Below are positions 8,258-15,842 of a DNA stretch of 24,171 bases, piece after piece. The DNA lies in contig JAFYOG010000145.1 of assembly GCA_017560285.1 (NCBI GenBank), forward strand, positions 1 through 24,171. Reading direction: 5' to 3'. This DNA comes from Clostridia bacterium (GTDB lineage: Bacteria; Bacillota; Clostridia; Oscillospirales; CAG-382). The notes under the pieces were generated by a model. That model saw only the letters and a list, made by a program, of their open reading frames with translations, searched no databases and was not told the origin of the DNA. A program made the position numbers and the translations under genes. The first letter of the stretch is position 1, and each line of letters opens with the position of its first letter.

Positions 8258-8670
8258 TGAAAAAGCTGTTTGTTCTGCTTCCCTTGGTTGCGCTGTTGCT
8301 TTGGGGCTGTTCTTCCCCCAACGAATATAATATGGTTTTTACAAGCGACGGAAGCTATAAGTTAGATTATATTAACGTCGTAGAGGAGGAATACGTCCTT
8401 TACACCGTGGGCGGTATGGTTACCGTAGAAATCGAGGGCAAAACCCTAATGCTTGAAGCCGCCATTATCGAGGGCAAAATCACCGTAGATGCTCTTATGG
8501 AATCTATACGGGACGATGCAGATAACGGCGACGTAAAATATACCGAATATCCCGACGGCAGTGTGGAATACCGCTATAGTGGCATTACCGTTGTAGATAA
8601 AAACTTCAGCGGCTTAAGGGAAATATATTTCGGCGATACCAATTTAACCTATTATACCGTAGCAGGGTAA
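8257..8670 (+). CDS. Small predicted lipoprotein, function unknown
   Basis: This 137-residue protein has a clear lipoprotein signal: a Lys-Lys start, a hydrophobic core and the lipobox LLWGC with Cys18. The mature part (about 120 residues) has alternating polar and hydrophobic stretches that suggest beta structure; no family was recognised. Its ATG overlaps the ftsK stop by one base, so translation is probably coupled, and a strong terminator follows directly. Position suggests an envelope protein co-made with UppP and FtsK, but no function can be read from the sequence. Confidence 0.8.
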   Translation: MKKLFVLLPLVALLLWGCSSPNEYNMVFTSDGSYKLDYINVVEEEYVLYTVGGMVTVEIEGKTLMLEAAIIEGKITVDALMESIRDDADNGDVKYTEYPDGSVEYRYSGITVVDKNFSGLREIYFGDTNLTYYTVAG

Positions 8671-8672
8671 TG

Positions 8673-8714
8673 AAAACAAAAAATCCACTTCAACCGAAGT
8701 GGATTTTTTGTTTT
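8673..8714. terminator. Bidirectional rho-independent terminator
   Basis: A perfect 19-bp stem (8673-8691 with 8696-8714) closes a 4-nt loop (AACC). The arms carry A-runs on the left and T-runs on the right, so it reads as a terminator on both strands. It sits between the convergent lipoprotein gene and the FAD oxidoreductase gene (stop at 8724) and probably ends both transcripts. Confidence 0.92.
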
Positions 8715-8723
8715 GCAAATTTC

Positions 8724-10097
8724 TTAATCCAAAAAATCTGCGCCCTTGGAAATCATAATTTCGCGTATTTCCTTGCCGTCAATTTCCTTGGGGGTAATGC
8801 CCTTATCAAGGGCAACCGCCGCCGCAATACCTGCACATTCGCCGGAGGAACGGGCGGAAAGCTGAATACGCAAGCTGCTTTGTGCAATAAATTCCGCGCC
8901 CAAGCATCTGCCTGTAATAAACAGGTTATCAAAGCCCTTAACAACCAAGCTTCTGTAAGGAATTTCGTACCAAGGCTTGCCGTCGTCGGCAACCTGTGTG
9001 TTTATGTCGCAACGAAGCTTTACACCGTGGATATCTATGGGATAGTTGGATTGACTGAACATATCGTCAAACTTTCTTCTTAAAAGCAAATCCTCGGCGG
9101 TAAGCACGTATTCGGTAATAATATTACGGCTTTCGCGCACGCCCACCATAGAAGCAATTTCGCAAATATAGGCGTTCTCAAAGCCCTTGAAGTACTTTTT
9201 ATAGAACTGTAATTGACGAATAACCCTCTGCTTGCCCAAAACCTGCGTTTTGGTAAGGTGGTCGGGGTTGGTGCCGTCGATATCATCAAAAAATTCGGGG
9301 CAGTTAAAGGCAAGACATTTAGGTCTGCCCGCAATAACAAAGCCCTGCCAATACGCCTTGTCCTCGGGCACAAGGTCGCCCTTGGCGATAGCTTCGTCAA
9401 ACACGTCGTTAAACGCGCTCTTTCCGTCGTTGGTGCAATCTATATATGCGCCGTCATCCCAAGCGTAAGCACCCGTATCTCTGCCGACCCTTGCGGTAAG
9501 CTCCTGTACGTATTCCTTAAGCGCAACAAAATCTATGTTACCGATAATATAACGCAGGGAAATAGGCTGGTTTTTGCCTGTTTCGGGGTTACCCTTGGTG
9601 TAAGAAGCCCCTGCGCGCACGCAAACGTCGCCGTCGCCGCTGCCGTCGATAAACATTTTGCCTTTAATTAAGCCAAGACCGTTTTTGTTGGCAACCACAA
9701 TGGCGGTAAGGGCGCCGTTTTCTACAACGGCATCGGCAAAGAAGGTGTGCAAAAACAGCTTAACGCCCGCGTCCGTACACATTTCTTCCAAAACAGCCTT
9801 CATCAACAGCGGGTCGAAATTTGCACCGTTGTTAATACAACCGCCGATAGCTTCCAGCTTTTCGCGCACGATGTGTGCAATATAAGAGCATTGGGGGTTG
9901 CGGTCGGGAATGTGGGAATGCATTATGGGCATAACCAACGCGTTGGTGGCGCTTCCGCCCAAGGAACCGAACTGCTCGGCAATAATAACGCTCTTACCCA
10001 TTTCTGCCGCCGCAATCGCCGCGAAAACACCTGCCGTGCCGCCGCCGCAAACAACAATATCGGCTTCTCCGAAAATTGGTAGCATACTGTAATCCAT
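8724..10097 (-). CDS. FAD-dependent oxidoreductase (FAD_oxidored family)
   Basis: This 457-residue flavoprotein begins with a Rossmann dinucleotide-binding motif: DIVVCGGGTAGVFAAIAAAE, with GGGTAG near 18-23 and a ribose-binding glutamate near 39 (IIAEQ). SLGGSATNALV follows, typical of the fumarate-reductase-like FAD_oxidored group. A second FAD contact, FIDGSGDGDV (~150-159), and a C-terminal FITGRCLGAEF with SSLRIQL support a complete FAD fold. The ATG at 10097 follows AAGGAG and lies 3 nt past the ligA stop, so it is the last cistron of the long minus-strand operon. No lipid, signal or cluster-binding motif was seen. The substrate is unknown and the neighbours give no clear hint. Confidence 0.85.
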   Translation of the reverse strand: MDYSMLPIFGEADIVVCGGGTAGVFAAIAAAEMGKSVIIAEQFGSLGGSATNALVMPIMHSHIPDRNPQCSYIAHIVREKLEAIGGCINNGANFDPLLMKAVLEEMCTDAGVKLFLHTFFADAVVENGALTAIVVANKNGLGLIKGKMFIDGSGDGDVCVRAGASYTKGNPETGKNQPISLRYIIGNIDFVALKEYVQELTARVGRDTGAYAWDDGAYIDCTNDGKSAFNDVFDEAIAKGDLVPEDKAYWQGFVIAGRPKCLAFNCPEFFDDIDGTNPDHLTKTQVLGKQRVIRQLQFYKKYFKGFENAYICEIASMVGVRESRNIITEYVLTAEDLLLRRKFDDMFSQSNYPIDIHGVKLRCDINTQVADDGKPWYEIPYRSLVVKGFDNLFITGRCLGAEFIAQSSLRIQLSARSSGECAGIAAAVALDKGITPKEIDGKEIREIMISKGADFLD

Positions 10098-10100
10098 AAC

Positions 10101-12080
10101 CTATTCTCCTTCTATCATTCTTAAAAATTCTTCTTCGTTTATAACGGGTATCCCAAGGCTTTCTGCTTTTGTTAACTTACTGCCCGCATCGGTACCGCAC
10201 AAAAGATAGCTTGTCTTTTTAGAAACCGAGCCCGAGGCCGTACCGCCGTGCAATCTTATAAGTGCCTCTGCTTCTGCACGCTTTAGGGTGGGCAACGTGC
10301 CTGTAACCACCACCGTTTTGCCCTCTAATGCATTTCCAAGGGGCTTTTCGGCGCTTTCAACGCTAACCCCTGCGGCAACAAGCCGTTCTATAAGCTGTGT
10401 TACCTGCTCGCCGGCAAAAAACCTAACCACCGATTTTGCGCTTTCCGCGCCGATATCGTCAACCTTTAACAGCTCTTCCTCGTTGGCGCTTGCCAATGCG
10501 TAAATATCGCCGAACTTCTTTGCAAGAGTTTGTGCCGCTTTTTCGCCTATGTGGCGAATGCCCAAGCCAAAAAGAAGCTTTTCTAACCCTGCGGTCTTGC
10601 TTTTTTCTATGGCATCAACAATATTTTGGGCACTCTTTTCGCCCATTCTGTCAAGCCTTGCAATATCTTCTTTTTTAATATAATAAAGGTCTGCCGCGCT
10701 GTTTATAAGCCCGTTTTCTATAAACTGCTCTATAACGCTTTCCCCAAGGTTATCAATGTTCATAGCCCCGCGGGAAACGAAGTGTATAATACTTCTGCTT
10801 AGTCTGCTTTTGCAATTTGGGTTAAGGCAACGGGTAGCCGCCTCGCCTTCTTCCCGCCATACCTGCTCCCCGCAAGAGGGGCAGTGGGTGGGCATTTTAA
10901 AGGGAACGGCGCCTTCGGGGCGTTTTTCGGGCACAACCGAAATAATTTCGGGTATAATGTCCCCCGCCTTCCTAAGCTTAACCGTATCGCCAATGCGAAT
11001 ATCCTTTTCGCTAATATAATCTATATTGTGCAAGGTAGCATAGGAAACCACCGACCCTGCAAGCTGTACCGATTTTAGGCAAGCCCTTGGGGTAAGCACA
11101 CCGGTTCTGCCAACCTGAATATCTATATCCAAAAGTGTGGTTTCGGCAATCTCGGCAGGGTATTTATACGCCACCGCCCAACGGGGCGCCGTGGCGGTGC
11201 TTCCCAACCGTTCCCGCAGGGAAAGCTCGTCTACCTTTATAACCGCACCGTCGGTATCATATTCAAGGGTGGGGCGTAAATCGCCTATTTGCTTTACCGC
11301 CTCTACAACCTCTTTGGCGGTTTTGCATTTTATTCCGCCCGGCGAAACCGTAAAGCCTATTTCTTTTAAATATTCTAAAGATTCGGAATGTCTTTTTGGC
11401 ATTTCCTCGTGCAGCTGCAGGTTAAAAATAAACATTTCAAGCTTGCGCTCTGCACAAATTTTAGAGTCTAACTGCCGCAAAGAGCCTGCCGCCGCGTTTC
11501 TTGGGTTGGCAAAGGTCTTTTCGCCGTTTTCCTCGCGCTTTTCGTTAAGCTTGGCAAAAACCTTGCGGGGCATATAAACCTCGCCCCTAACAATCAAATT
11601 GCCATTTTCGCCCTTTAGCTTTATGGGTACCGATTTAATGGTTTTTATGTTTTCGGTAACGTCCTCGCCAAAAATTCCGTCGCCGCGGGTTAAAGCGCGA
11701 ACAAGCATACCGTTTTCGTATTCCAACGAAACCGAAAGTCCATCGAACTTTCTTTCCACCATAAAATCCGCTTCGGGGTAATCTTTTTTAATTTTATCTA
11801 CAAAATCGTAGATTTCTTCCTCGCTGAAGATATCTCCGAATGAATCCATGGGAACGGTATGGCGCACCTTGTTAAAGGCATCTAAAACTCTGCCGCCAAC
11901 CCGCTGTGTGGGCGAGTTTGGCGATGCAAGCTCGGGGTGTGCCTTTTCCAAATCGGTAAGCCTTCTAAAAAGCGCGTCGTATTCTTCGTCCTGCATGGTG
12001 GGGGAATCGAGCTCGTAATACAATCGGGAATGATACGCCAGCATCTCTTCCAATCGGCGCATTTCCTGCTGTATATCCAT
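10101..12080 (-). CDS. ligA: NAD-dependent DNA ligase LigA
   Basis: LigA seals nicks in replication and repair using NAD+. From the preferred ATG at 12080 it is 659 residues, the usual length. Visible in order: domain Ia with YHSRLYYELDSP; the adenylated lysine in VERKFDGLSVSLEYENG (Lys111 of KxDG); the OB region (RIGDTVKLRKAGDIIPEI); a Cys4 zinc finger (CPSC and CLNPNC); helix-hairpin-helix repeats; and a C-terminal BRCT domain (EGKTVVVTGTLPTL to the end). The ATG at 12080 overlaps the prmA stop (TAATG). In-frame alternatives at 12095 (ATG) and 12110 (TTG) would add 5 or 10 residues inside prmA, but neither has a ribosome site. Function is certain, start moderately so. Confidence 0.96.
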   Translation of the reverse strand: MDIQQEMRRLEEMLAYHSRLYYELDSPTMQDEEYDALFRRLTDLEKAHPELASPNSPTQRVGGRVLDAFNKVRHTVPMDSFGDIFSEEEIYDFVDKIKKDYPEADFMVERKFDGLSVSLEYENGMLVRALTRGDGIFGEDVTENIKTIKSVPIKLKGENGNLIVRGEVYMPRKVFAKLNEKREENGEKTFANPRNAAAGSLRQLDSKICAERKLEMFIFNLQLHEEMPKRHSESLEYLKEIGFTVSPGGIKCKTAKEVVEAVKQIGDLRPTLEYDTDGAVIKVDELSLRERLGSTATAPRWAVAYKYPAEIAETTLLDIDIQVGRTGVLTPRACLKSVQLAGSVVSYATLHNIDYISEKDIRIGDTVKLRKAGDIIPEIISVVPEKRPEGAVPFKMPTHCPSCGEQVWREEGEAATRCLNPNCKSRLSRSIIHFVSRGAMNIDNLGESVIEQFIENGLINSAADLYYIKKEDIARLDRMGEKSAQNIVDAIEKSKTAGLEKLLFGLGIRHIGEKAAQTLAKKFGDIYALASANEEELLKVDDIGAESAKSVVRFFAGEQVTQLIERLVAAGVSVESAEKPLGNALEGKTVVVTGTLPTLKRAEAEALIRLHGGTASGSVSKKTSYLLCGTDAGSKLTKAESLGIPVINEEEFLRMIEGE

Positions 12081-13039
12081 TAGTTCTTTTTGCATATTAT
12101 AGCAACCCAATCGTTCTTTTCTTTAAGTTCTTCTACTGCAAATCCGTTTCTTGCCAATGCTTCAAGCACAAATTCTTTTCTGGGCGAGATTATGCCCGAG
12201 CAAACAAGTCTGCCCTCTGCGGTAAGGCAGGAATCAAACAAAGGCAACATATCGCTTATAATATCCGCAACAATGTTGGCAAGAATAATTTCGTACTTAT
12301 TGTTTGCAAATTTGTTCCAAAAATCCCCGTCGGTTAAAACGTTGCCGCAATAAACGTCGGTAATTTTTTCTACGTTATTCTTTTCTGCGTTTTCCTCGGC
12401 AATGCGGGTGGCAACCATATCTATATCCACCGCGTCTATATGCTTTGCACCCAAAAGACCTGCGCCAATGCCCAAAATACCGCTGCCGCAGCCCATATCC
12501 AAAATGTTTTTATCTTGGGGATTAAGCTTTTCCAACGCTTCTAAGCACAAATAGGTGGTTTCGTGTCTGCCCGTACCAAAGGAAGATGCAGGGTCAATCT
12601 CTATAACCACGCGGTTTTCGTCCTCTGCCTTTTCCCAAGAGGGCACAACCAAAAACCTTTCGCCAATGGGCAGGGGATGGAAGTATTGCTTCCAGTTGTT
12701 TTCCCAATCCTTTTCGTCAGAGGTGGAATATTCTATTTCCAAGGAACCCATCCAATCCTCGTTTTCTGCCTTAAGCTTTTCTATACCTGCAACGATGCCT
12801 TCTTTTTGTATCTGACCCTGCTCGTTCTGTGCAAGGTAAACGCGCACCAAAACGTCGCCGTCGGTTCGCAAAAGACCGTCCTCTACGTAATCTACGGGCA
12901 CGTATTGGTTCTCTAACAGGTCTGCAAGGTCCTGCGGGTCGTCTATAGAAAAACAGCTGATGCCTTCCCCAAACAAAACCCCCGAAACTATTTCGCTTCC
13001 TGCGGTGGTGGTGTGAATTGTAAGCTCGTCAAAAATCAT
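12080..13039 (-). CDS. prmA: Ribosomal protein L11 methyltransferase PrmA
   Basis: PrmA trimethylates ribosomal protein L11 with SAM. The 319-residue protein starts MIFDELTIHTTTAG. A longer reading frame exists upstream but would run into the SanA-like gene and adds nothing family-like, so the ATG at 13039 is chosen; it is 10 nt after that gene's stop. The N-terminal substrate-recognition domain is followed by PASSFGTGRHETT, typical of PrmA, then SAM motif I NILDMGCGSGILGI and the post-motif EIILANIVADII. The upstream sequence AAAAAGAACT is a weak ribosome site, closely similar to that preceding ligA, suggesting translation by coupling. Confidence 0.93.
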   Translation of the reverse strand: MIFDELTIHTTTAGSEIVSGVLFGEGISCFSIDDPQDLADLLENQYVPVDYVEDGLLRTDGDVLVRVYLAQNEQGQIQKEGIVAGIEKLKAENEDWMGSLEIEYSTSDEKDWENNWKQYFHPLPIGERFLVVPSWEKAEDENRVVIEIDPASSFGTGRHETTYLCLEALEKLNPQDKNILDMGCGSGILGIGAGLLGAKHIDAVDIDMVATRIAEENAEKNNVEKITDVYCGNVLTDGDFWNKFANNKYEIILANIVADIISDMLPLFDSCLTAEGRLVCSGIISPRKEFVLEALARNGFAVEELKEKNDWVAIICKKN

Positions 13040-13049
13040 AGTTCTTTTT

Positions 13050-13736
13050 TCATCCGTTACTGTCGGATGCCTCTCCCCATATAGGAATCGCCTCGCCCAA
13101 ATATGTGGGCTTGGGCTTAAACCAAGCATCAAAGGCACATTTAACACGGGCAAGATATTCCCTAATTTCTGTTTTAAATCCAAAAAATCTGTTTTCGCTG
13201 TCGCACATAACGCCATAGGCATCAAGCCCAAGTGCGCGGGCTATAAATACCGCCCGTTCTACGTGGAACCCTTGGGTTACAATAATAACCTTTTTTGCGC
13301 AGAACACGTCCCGCGCGCGGTACATGGTATCGTAGGTATCAAACCCCGCGTGGTCGGTAAAAACCGCATCGGCAGGTACGTTTTGGGATATAAGGTCGTT
13401 CTTCATGGCGTTGGCTTCGTCATAATCGGGTCTGGAATGGTCGCCGCTGACCAAAATACGGTTTGATGCCCCGCCGAAATAAAGCTTAGCTCCCAAATTT
13501 ACTCGGTCCTGCAAAACCTGCGAAAGGGTGCCGTCGGATTTCAGCCCCGCACCCAAAACGATAATGCAATCAACGTCCAAGAGCTTGCAGGCTTCCTCGA
13601 AATCTATAACATAGGGCTTTGCAGATGCGGCTACGATAATGTTGCATATTCCGCTTACCAAAAAGCAAAACAGCATTACCGCGGCTATTACTATGCAGGT
13701 TATTCTTATTTTTTTATTTCTCCAAAGCTTCTTCAT
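13050..13736 (-). CDS. SanA/YdcF-family (DUF218) membrane protein
   Basis: This 228-residue protein has one N-terminal transmembrane segment (about 11-35) and a DUF218/ElyC-SanA-YdcF domain. Landmarks are CIIVLGAGLKSDGTLSQVLQDR near 54-75, ILVSGDHSRPDYDEANAM near 94-111, HAGFDTYDTMYRARDVF near 129-145 and VTQGFHVERAVFIAR. SanA of E. coli affects envelope permeability and vancomycin exclusion; the biochemical role is unsettled. The ATG at 13736 lies 23 nt inside the upstream Nfo-like gene, in another frame, with an AAGAG ribosome site. Its C-terminus ends just before prmA. Confidence 0.85.
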   Translation of the reverse strand: MKKLWRNKKIRITCIVIAAVMLFCFLVSGICNIIVAASAKPYVIDFEEACKLLDVDCIIVLGAGLKSDGTLSQVLQDRVNLGAKLYFGGASNRILVSGDHSRPDYDEANAMKNDLISQNVPADAVFTDHAGFDTYDTMYRARDVFCAKKVIIVTQGFHVERAVFIARALGLDAYGVMCDSENRFFGFKTEIREYLARVKCAFDAWFKPKPTYLGEAIPIWGEASDSNG

Positions 13737-14568
13737 AAATTCTCTTCATAGTTAATGCGTCGTCGGATTGCGTACCCGCCGATTCGCAAATTATGGTAGG
13801 CGAAATACCCAAATCTACAATAGCCTTTGCCAAAGGCGAAAATTCGGGTCCGTAGACCTCGTCCTCAAAGGTAAGATGCTTTTTCTCGCCCATTTCGGTA
13901 TACATTATTTTAGAAAAATGGCAATGCAAATTTTCGGCATATTCCGCGCCCAGGGCGGTGGAAATCTCGTCGAAAATACGCTTAAAATCGTCAACGGTTT
14001 TTAAAACCCCTCTGTCCCTTGCGTTCATATGCCCAAAATCCACCACAGGGGCAAAGCGCTTGGAAATTTTACACAGGGTTAAAACCTCTTGCAAGGTACC
14101 AAGCTGGTTTACCTTGCCCATGGTTTCTATGCCAAGCAGGGTGTTATAGCCGCCCTGTTCAAGCATTGCCGCCGCATTTTCCAAGGTTTCGGTGGCGTAT
14201 TCCATGGCGGTTTCGCGGCTTATTTTAGCGCAAGACCCGCAATGCACGACCATTATATCTGCATTCAAAAGCTTAGATGCTTCTGCGCTCTGACGTATAT
14301 ATTCCACGCTTTTATCACGCTTTTCCTTTTCTACCGAGGAAAGTGAAATAAAATAAGGGGTGTGGAAGGACATCTTTATCCCGTGCTCGTAAGCCTTTAA
14401 GCCTACCGCCGCCAGCATTTCGGGGCTGGCAGATAATCCGTTGCCCGCCTCGTATTCATAGGCATCAAGCCCTATTCTTTTTACAAAACCCGGTGCCTGC
14501 AGGGTAGATTTGCCGCCTGCAAGCTTAAAAGCATCGGAATTACCGCCCGGTCCAAACTTTGCGCTCAT
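13714..14568 (-). CDS. Endonuclease IV (Nfo)-like TIM-barrel protein
   Basis: This 284-residue protein fits the AP endonuclease family 2 in length and metal-site spacing. Candidate metal ligands are His69 (SFHTPY), His109 (VVHCGS), Glu148 (GIETMGK), Asp177 and His180 (VVDFGHMNARD), His215/His217 (LHCHFSK), His231 and Glu262 (CES), closely paralleling E. coli Nfo. The exception is the Asp two residues before the last histidine in E. coli (DRH): here the local sequence is KKH with Glu at -3. It could be an abasic-site endonuclease of base-excision repair or a related sugar-phosphate-isomerase-like enzyme. Neighbouring ligA and recD2 favour repair. Its ATG overlaps the stop of the YqeG-like gene by 4 nt. 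Confidence 0.75.
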   Translation of the reverse strand: MSAKFGPGGNSDAFKLAGGKSTLQAPGFVKRIGLDAYEYEAGNGLSASPEMLAAVGLKAYEHGIKMSFHTPYFISLSSVEKEKRDKSVEYIRQSAEASKLLNADIMVVHCGSCAKISRETAMEYATETLENAAAMLEQGGYNTLLGIETMGKVNQLGTLQEVLTLCKISKRFAPVVDFGHMNARDRGVLKTVDDFKRIFDEISTALGAEYAENLHCHFSKIMYTEMGEKKHLTFEDEVYGPEFSPLAKAIVDLGISPTIICESAGTQSDDALTMKRIYEEALEK

Positions 14569-15158
14569 ATCGCTTTACCGTTATCCTTTTTCTTTCTTCT
14601 TATCCTAAACCTGCTCTTCTTTTCCTTTGCGGGGTGAAGCTCTTGGTTCTTTTTCTTGCGCCTTATCCACTTTAGATTTTTAACAAAGGGGCGCTCGAAA
14701 AACCGCTTCATACGGAAGAACCAGGTCTTTTTATCCTTAATAGGCTTTACCAAGGCAAACCTAATGCCCGCGCGGTGGGCGGCAAGGCAATCGGTAAATA
14801 TCTGGTCGCCTATGGCAATAACCTCTTCTTTTTTAAGCCCAAAGTGCTGAATACACTTTAAAACCCCCTTGGGCGAGGGCTTGCCCGCCTTGCAAACGTA
14901 AAACAGCCCCAAGCCTTCGTTAAAGGTTGTAACGCGGTCGCCCTTGTTATTAGAAACAAACGCCAGCTTAATTCCCGCCTGCTTAAGGGTGGCAAAATAA
15001 TTGTTCATAGCGTCGGTGGGGCGAATAATTTCGTAAGGGGCTATGGTGTTATCAATATCAAATACAATGCCCTTAACCCCCATTTCTGCCAGAACGTGGG
15101 GGGTAATTAAATATATATCGTTGTAAGCAACGTCGGGTCTAAAAAACTTAAAAGCCAT
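14565..15158 (-). CDS. YqeG-family HAD IIIA phosphatase
   Basis: This 197-residue protein has the HAD motifs of the YqeG family: motif I FDIDNT with Asp34 and Asp36, motif II FVSNN near 67-71, motif III lysine in KAGKPSPKG near 90-98, and motif IV IGDQIFTD with Asp118 and Asp123. The 30 or so C-terminal residues are very rich in Lys and Arg, longer than the usual ~170-residue family members, and could bind nucleic acid or be disordered. The ATG at 15158 follows TTGGAG. It overlaps the next gene by 4 nt. Substrate unknown; the family acts on small phosphorylated molecules. Confidence 0.88.
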   Translation of the reverse strand: MAFKFFRPDVAYNDIYLITPHVLAEMGVKGIVFDIDNTIAPYEIIRPTDAMNNYFATLKQAGIKLAFVSNNKGDRVTTFNEGLGLFYVCKAGKPSPKGVLKCIQHFGLKKEEVIAIGDQIFTDCLAAHRAGIRFALVKPIKDKKTWFFRMKRFFERPFVKNLKWIRRKKKNQELHPAKEKKSRFRIRRKKKDNGKAI

Positions 15159-15173
15159 AAAAAAGCTCCAATT

Positions 15174-15842
15174 CTAAAAGGGTGGCTGTAACGTAGGTGT
15201 TTTTGCCAATGCAAAAAGCGTAACCCTGCTTGCGCAATTTTCCCGCAGGATCATAGCGCATACCTTTAGGGTGGCACCGGTGGTGGTTACGTCATCCACC
15301 AAAAGTAGGTTTTTATATTTCTTTTCGGGGTTGCAAATAACCTTATATTTGTCCTTTGCGTTCTTAATTCGCGCTCCGCGGCTTAACAGCTTTTGCTCTA
15401 AACCGCCCTTGCGCTTTAACGTGGGAACAAAGGGTATGGAATAAATTTGCGAAATCGCCTTGGCAAGCTGTTTTGATTGGTCGAACCCATACCGCCTTTT
15501 TCTGCGGGGAAGCCGCGGTACGTAGGTAACGCCGTCGAACTTGGCCGTGTTTATTCCCGCCGCCTTTATCCCAAGCTCTGCCAAAAACCGCATATAGCGT
15601 TTGTCGCCCCAATATTTAAAGCGGTACAGCATCATTTTTGCCGTATCCTGCCTAAACAGAAAGGGTGTGTGAATATCCGAAATACAGCTGCAATCCCTTG
15701 CGGTGTTCCCGCAATGAGGGCATTTTTCACTAAGCAAATCCTGCAGCTTATATAAGCATTCTTCGCAAACGGGCATTTCCGACGGTGCCGCGTATGCGTT
15801 GCATATTATACATTTTGCGGGAACGAACAAAGAGGTTTTCAT
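15174..15842 (-). CDS. ComF-family phosphoribosyltransferase-like protein
   Basis: This 222-residue protein has the ComFC/GntX architecture. The N-terminal zinc-binding part has CxxC pairs at 11/14, 26/29 and 41/44, plus Cys50 and Cys52. The C-terminal phosphoribosyltransferase-like domain carries the PRPP loop LLLVDDVTTTGATL near 184-197. The central YVPRLPRRKRRYGFDQSKQLA is a strong family marker. In Bacillus, ComFC supports uptake of transforming DNA together with the ComFA helicase. Here no ComFA is next to it; instead it overlaps recD2 by 4 nt (ATGA). Thus a DNA-uptake or recombination role is plausible but not shown. Confidence 0.9.
   Translation of the reverse strand: MKTSLFVPAKCIICNAYAAPSEMPVCEECLYKLQDLLSEKCPHCGNTARDCSCISDIHTPFLFRQDTAKMMLYRFKYWGDKRYMRFLAELGIKAAGINTAKFDGVTYVPRLPRRKRRYGFDQSKQLAKAISQIYSIPFVPTLKRKGGLEQKLLSRGARIKNAKDKYKVICNPEKKYKNLLLVDDVTTTGATLKVCAMILRENCASRVTLFALAKTPTLQPPF

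Noticed and set aside
8673..8714. Long perfect inverted repeat as a recombination or attachment site
   Set aside because: A-run and T-run flanks, a 4-nt loop and position between convergent genes are fully explained by a bidirectional terminator.
12081..12110. LigA starts at 12095 (ATG) or 12110 (TTG)
   Set aside because: Neither has a ribosome site; the ATG at 12080 overlaps the prmA stop and gives an N-terminus like that of other LigA proteins. The 12095 start remains possible.
13040..13231. N-terminal extension of the prmA frame by 64 residues
   Set aside because: It overlaps the end of the SanA-like gene, has no PrmA similarity, and the ATG at 13039 gives the normal family length and start.
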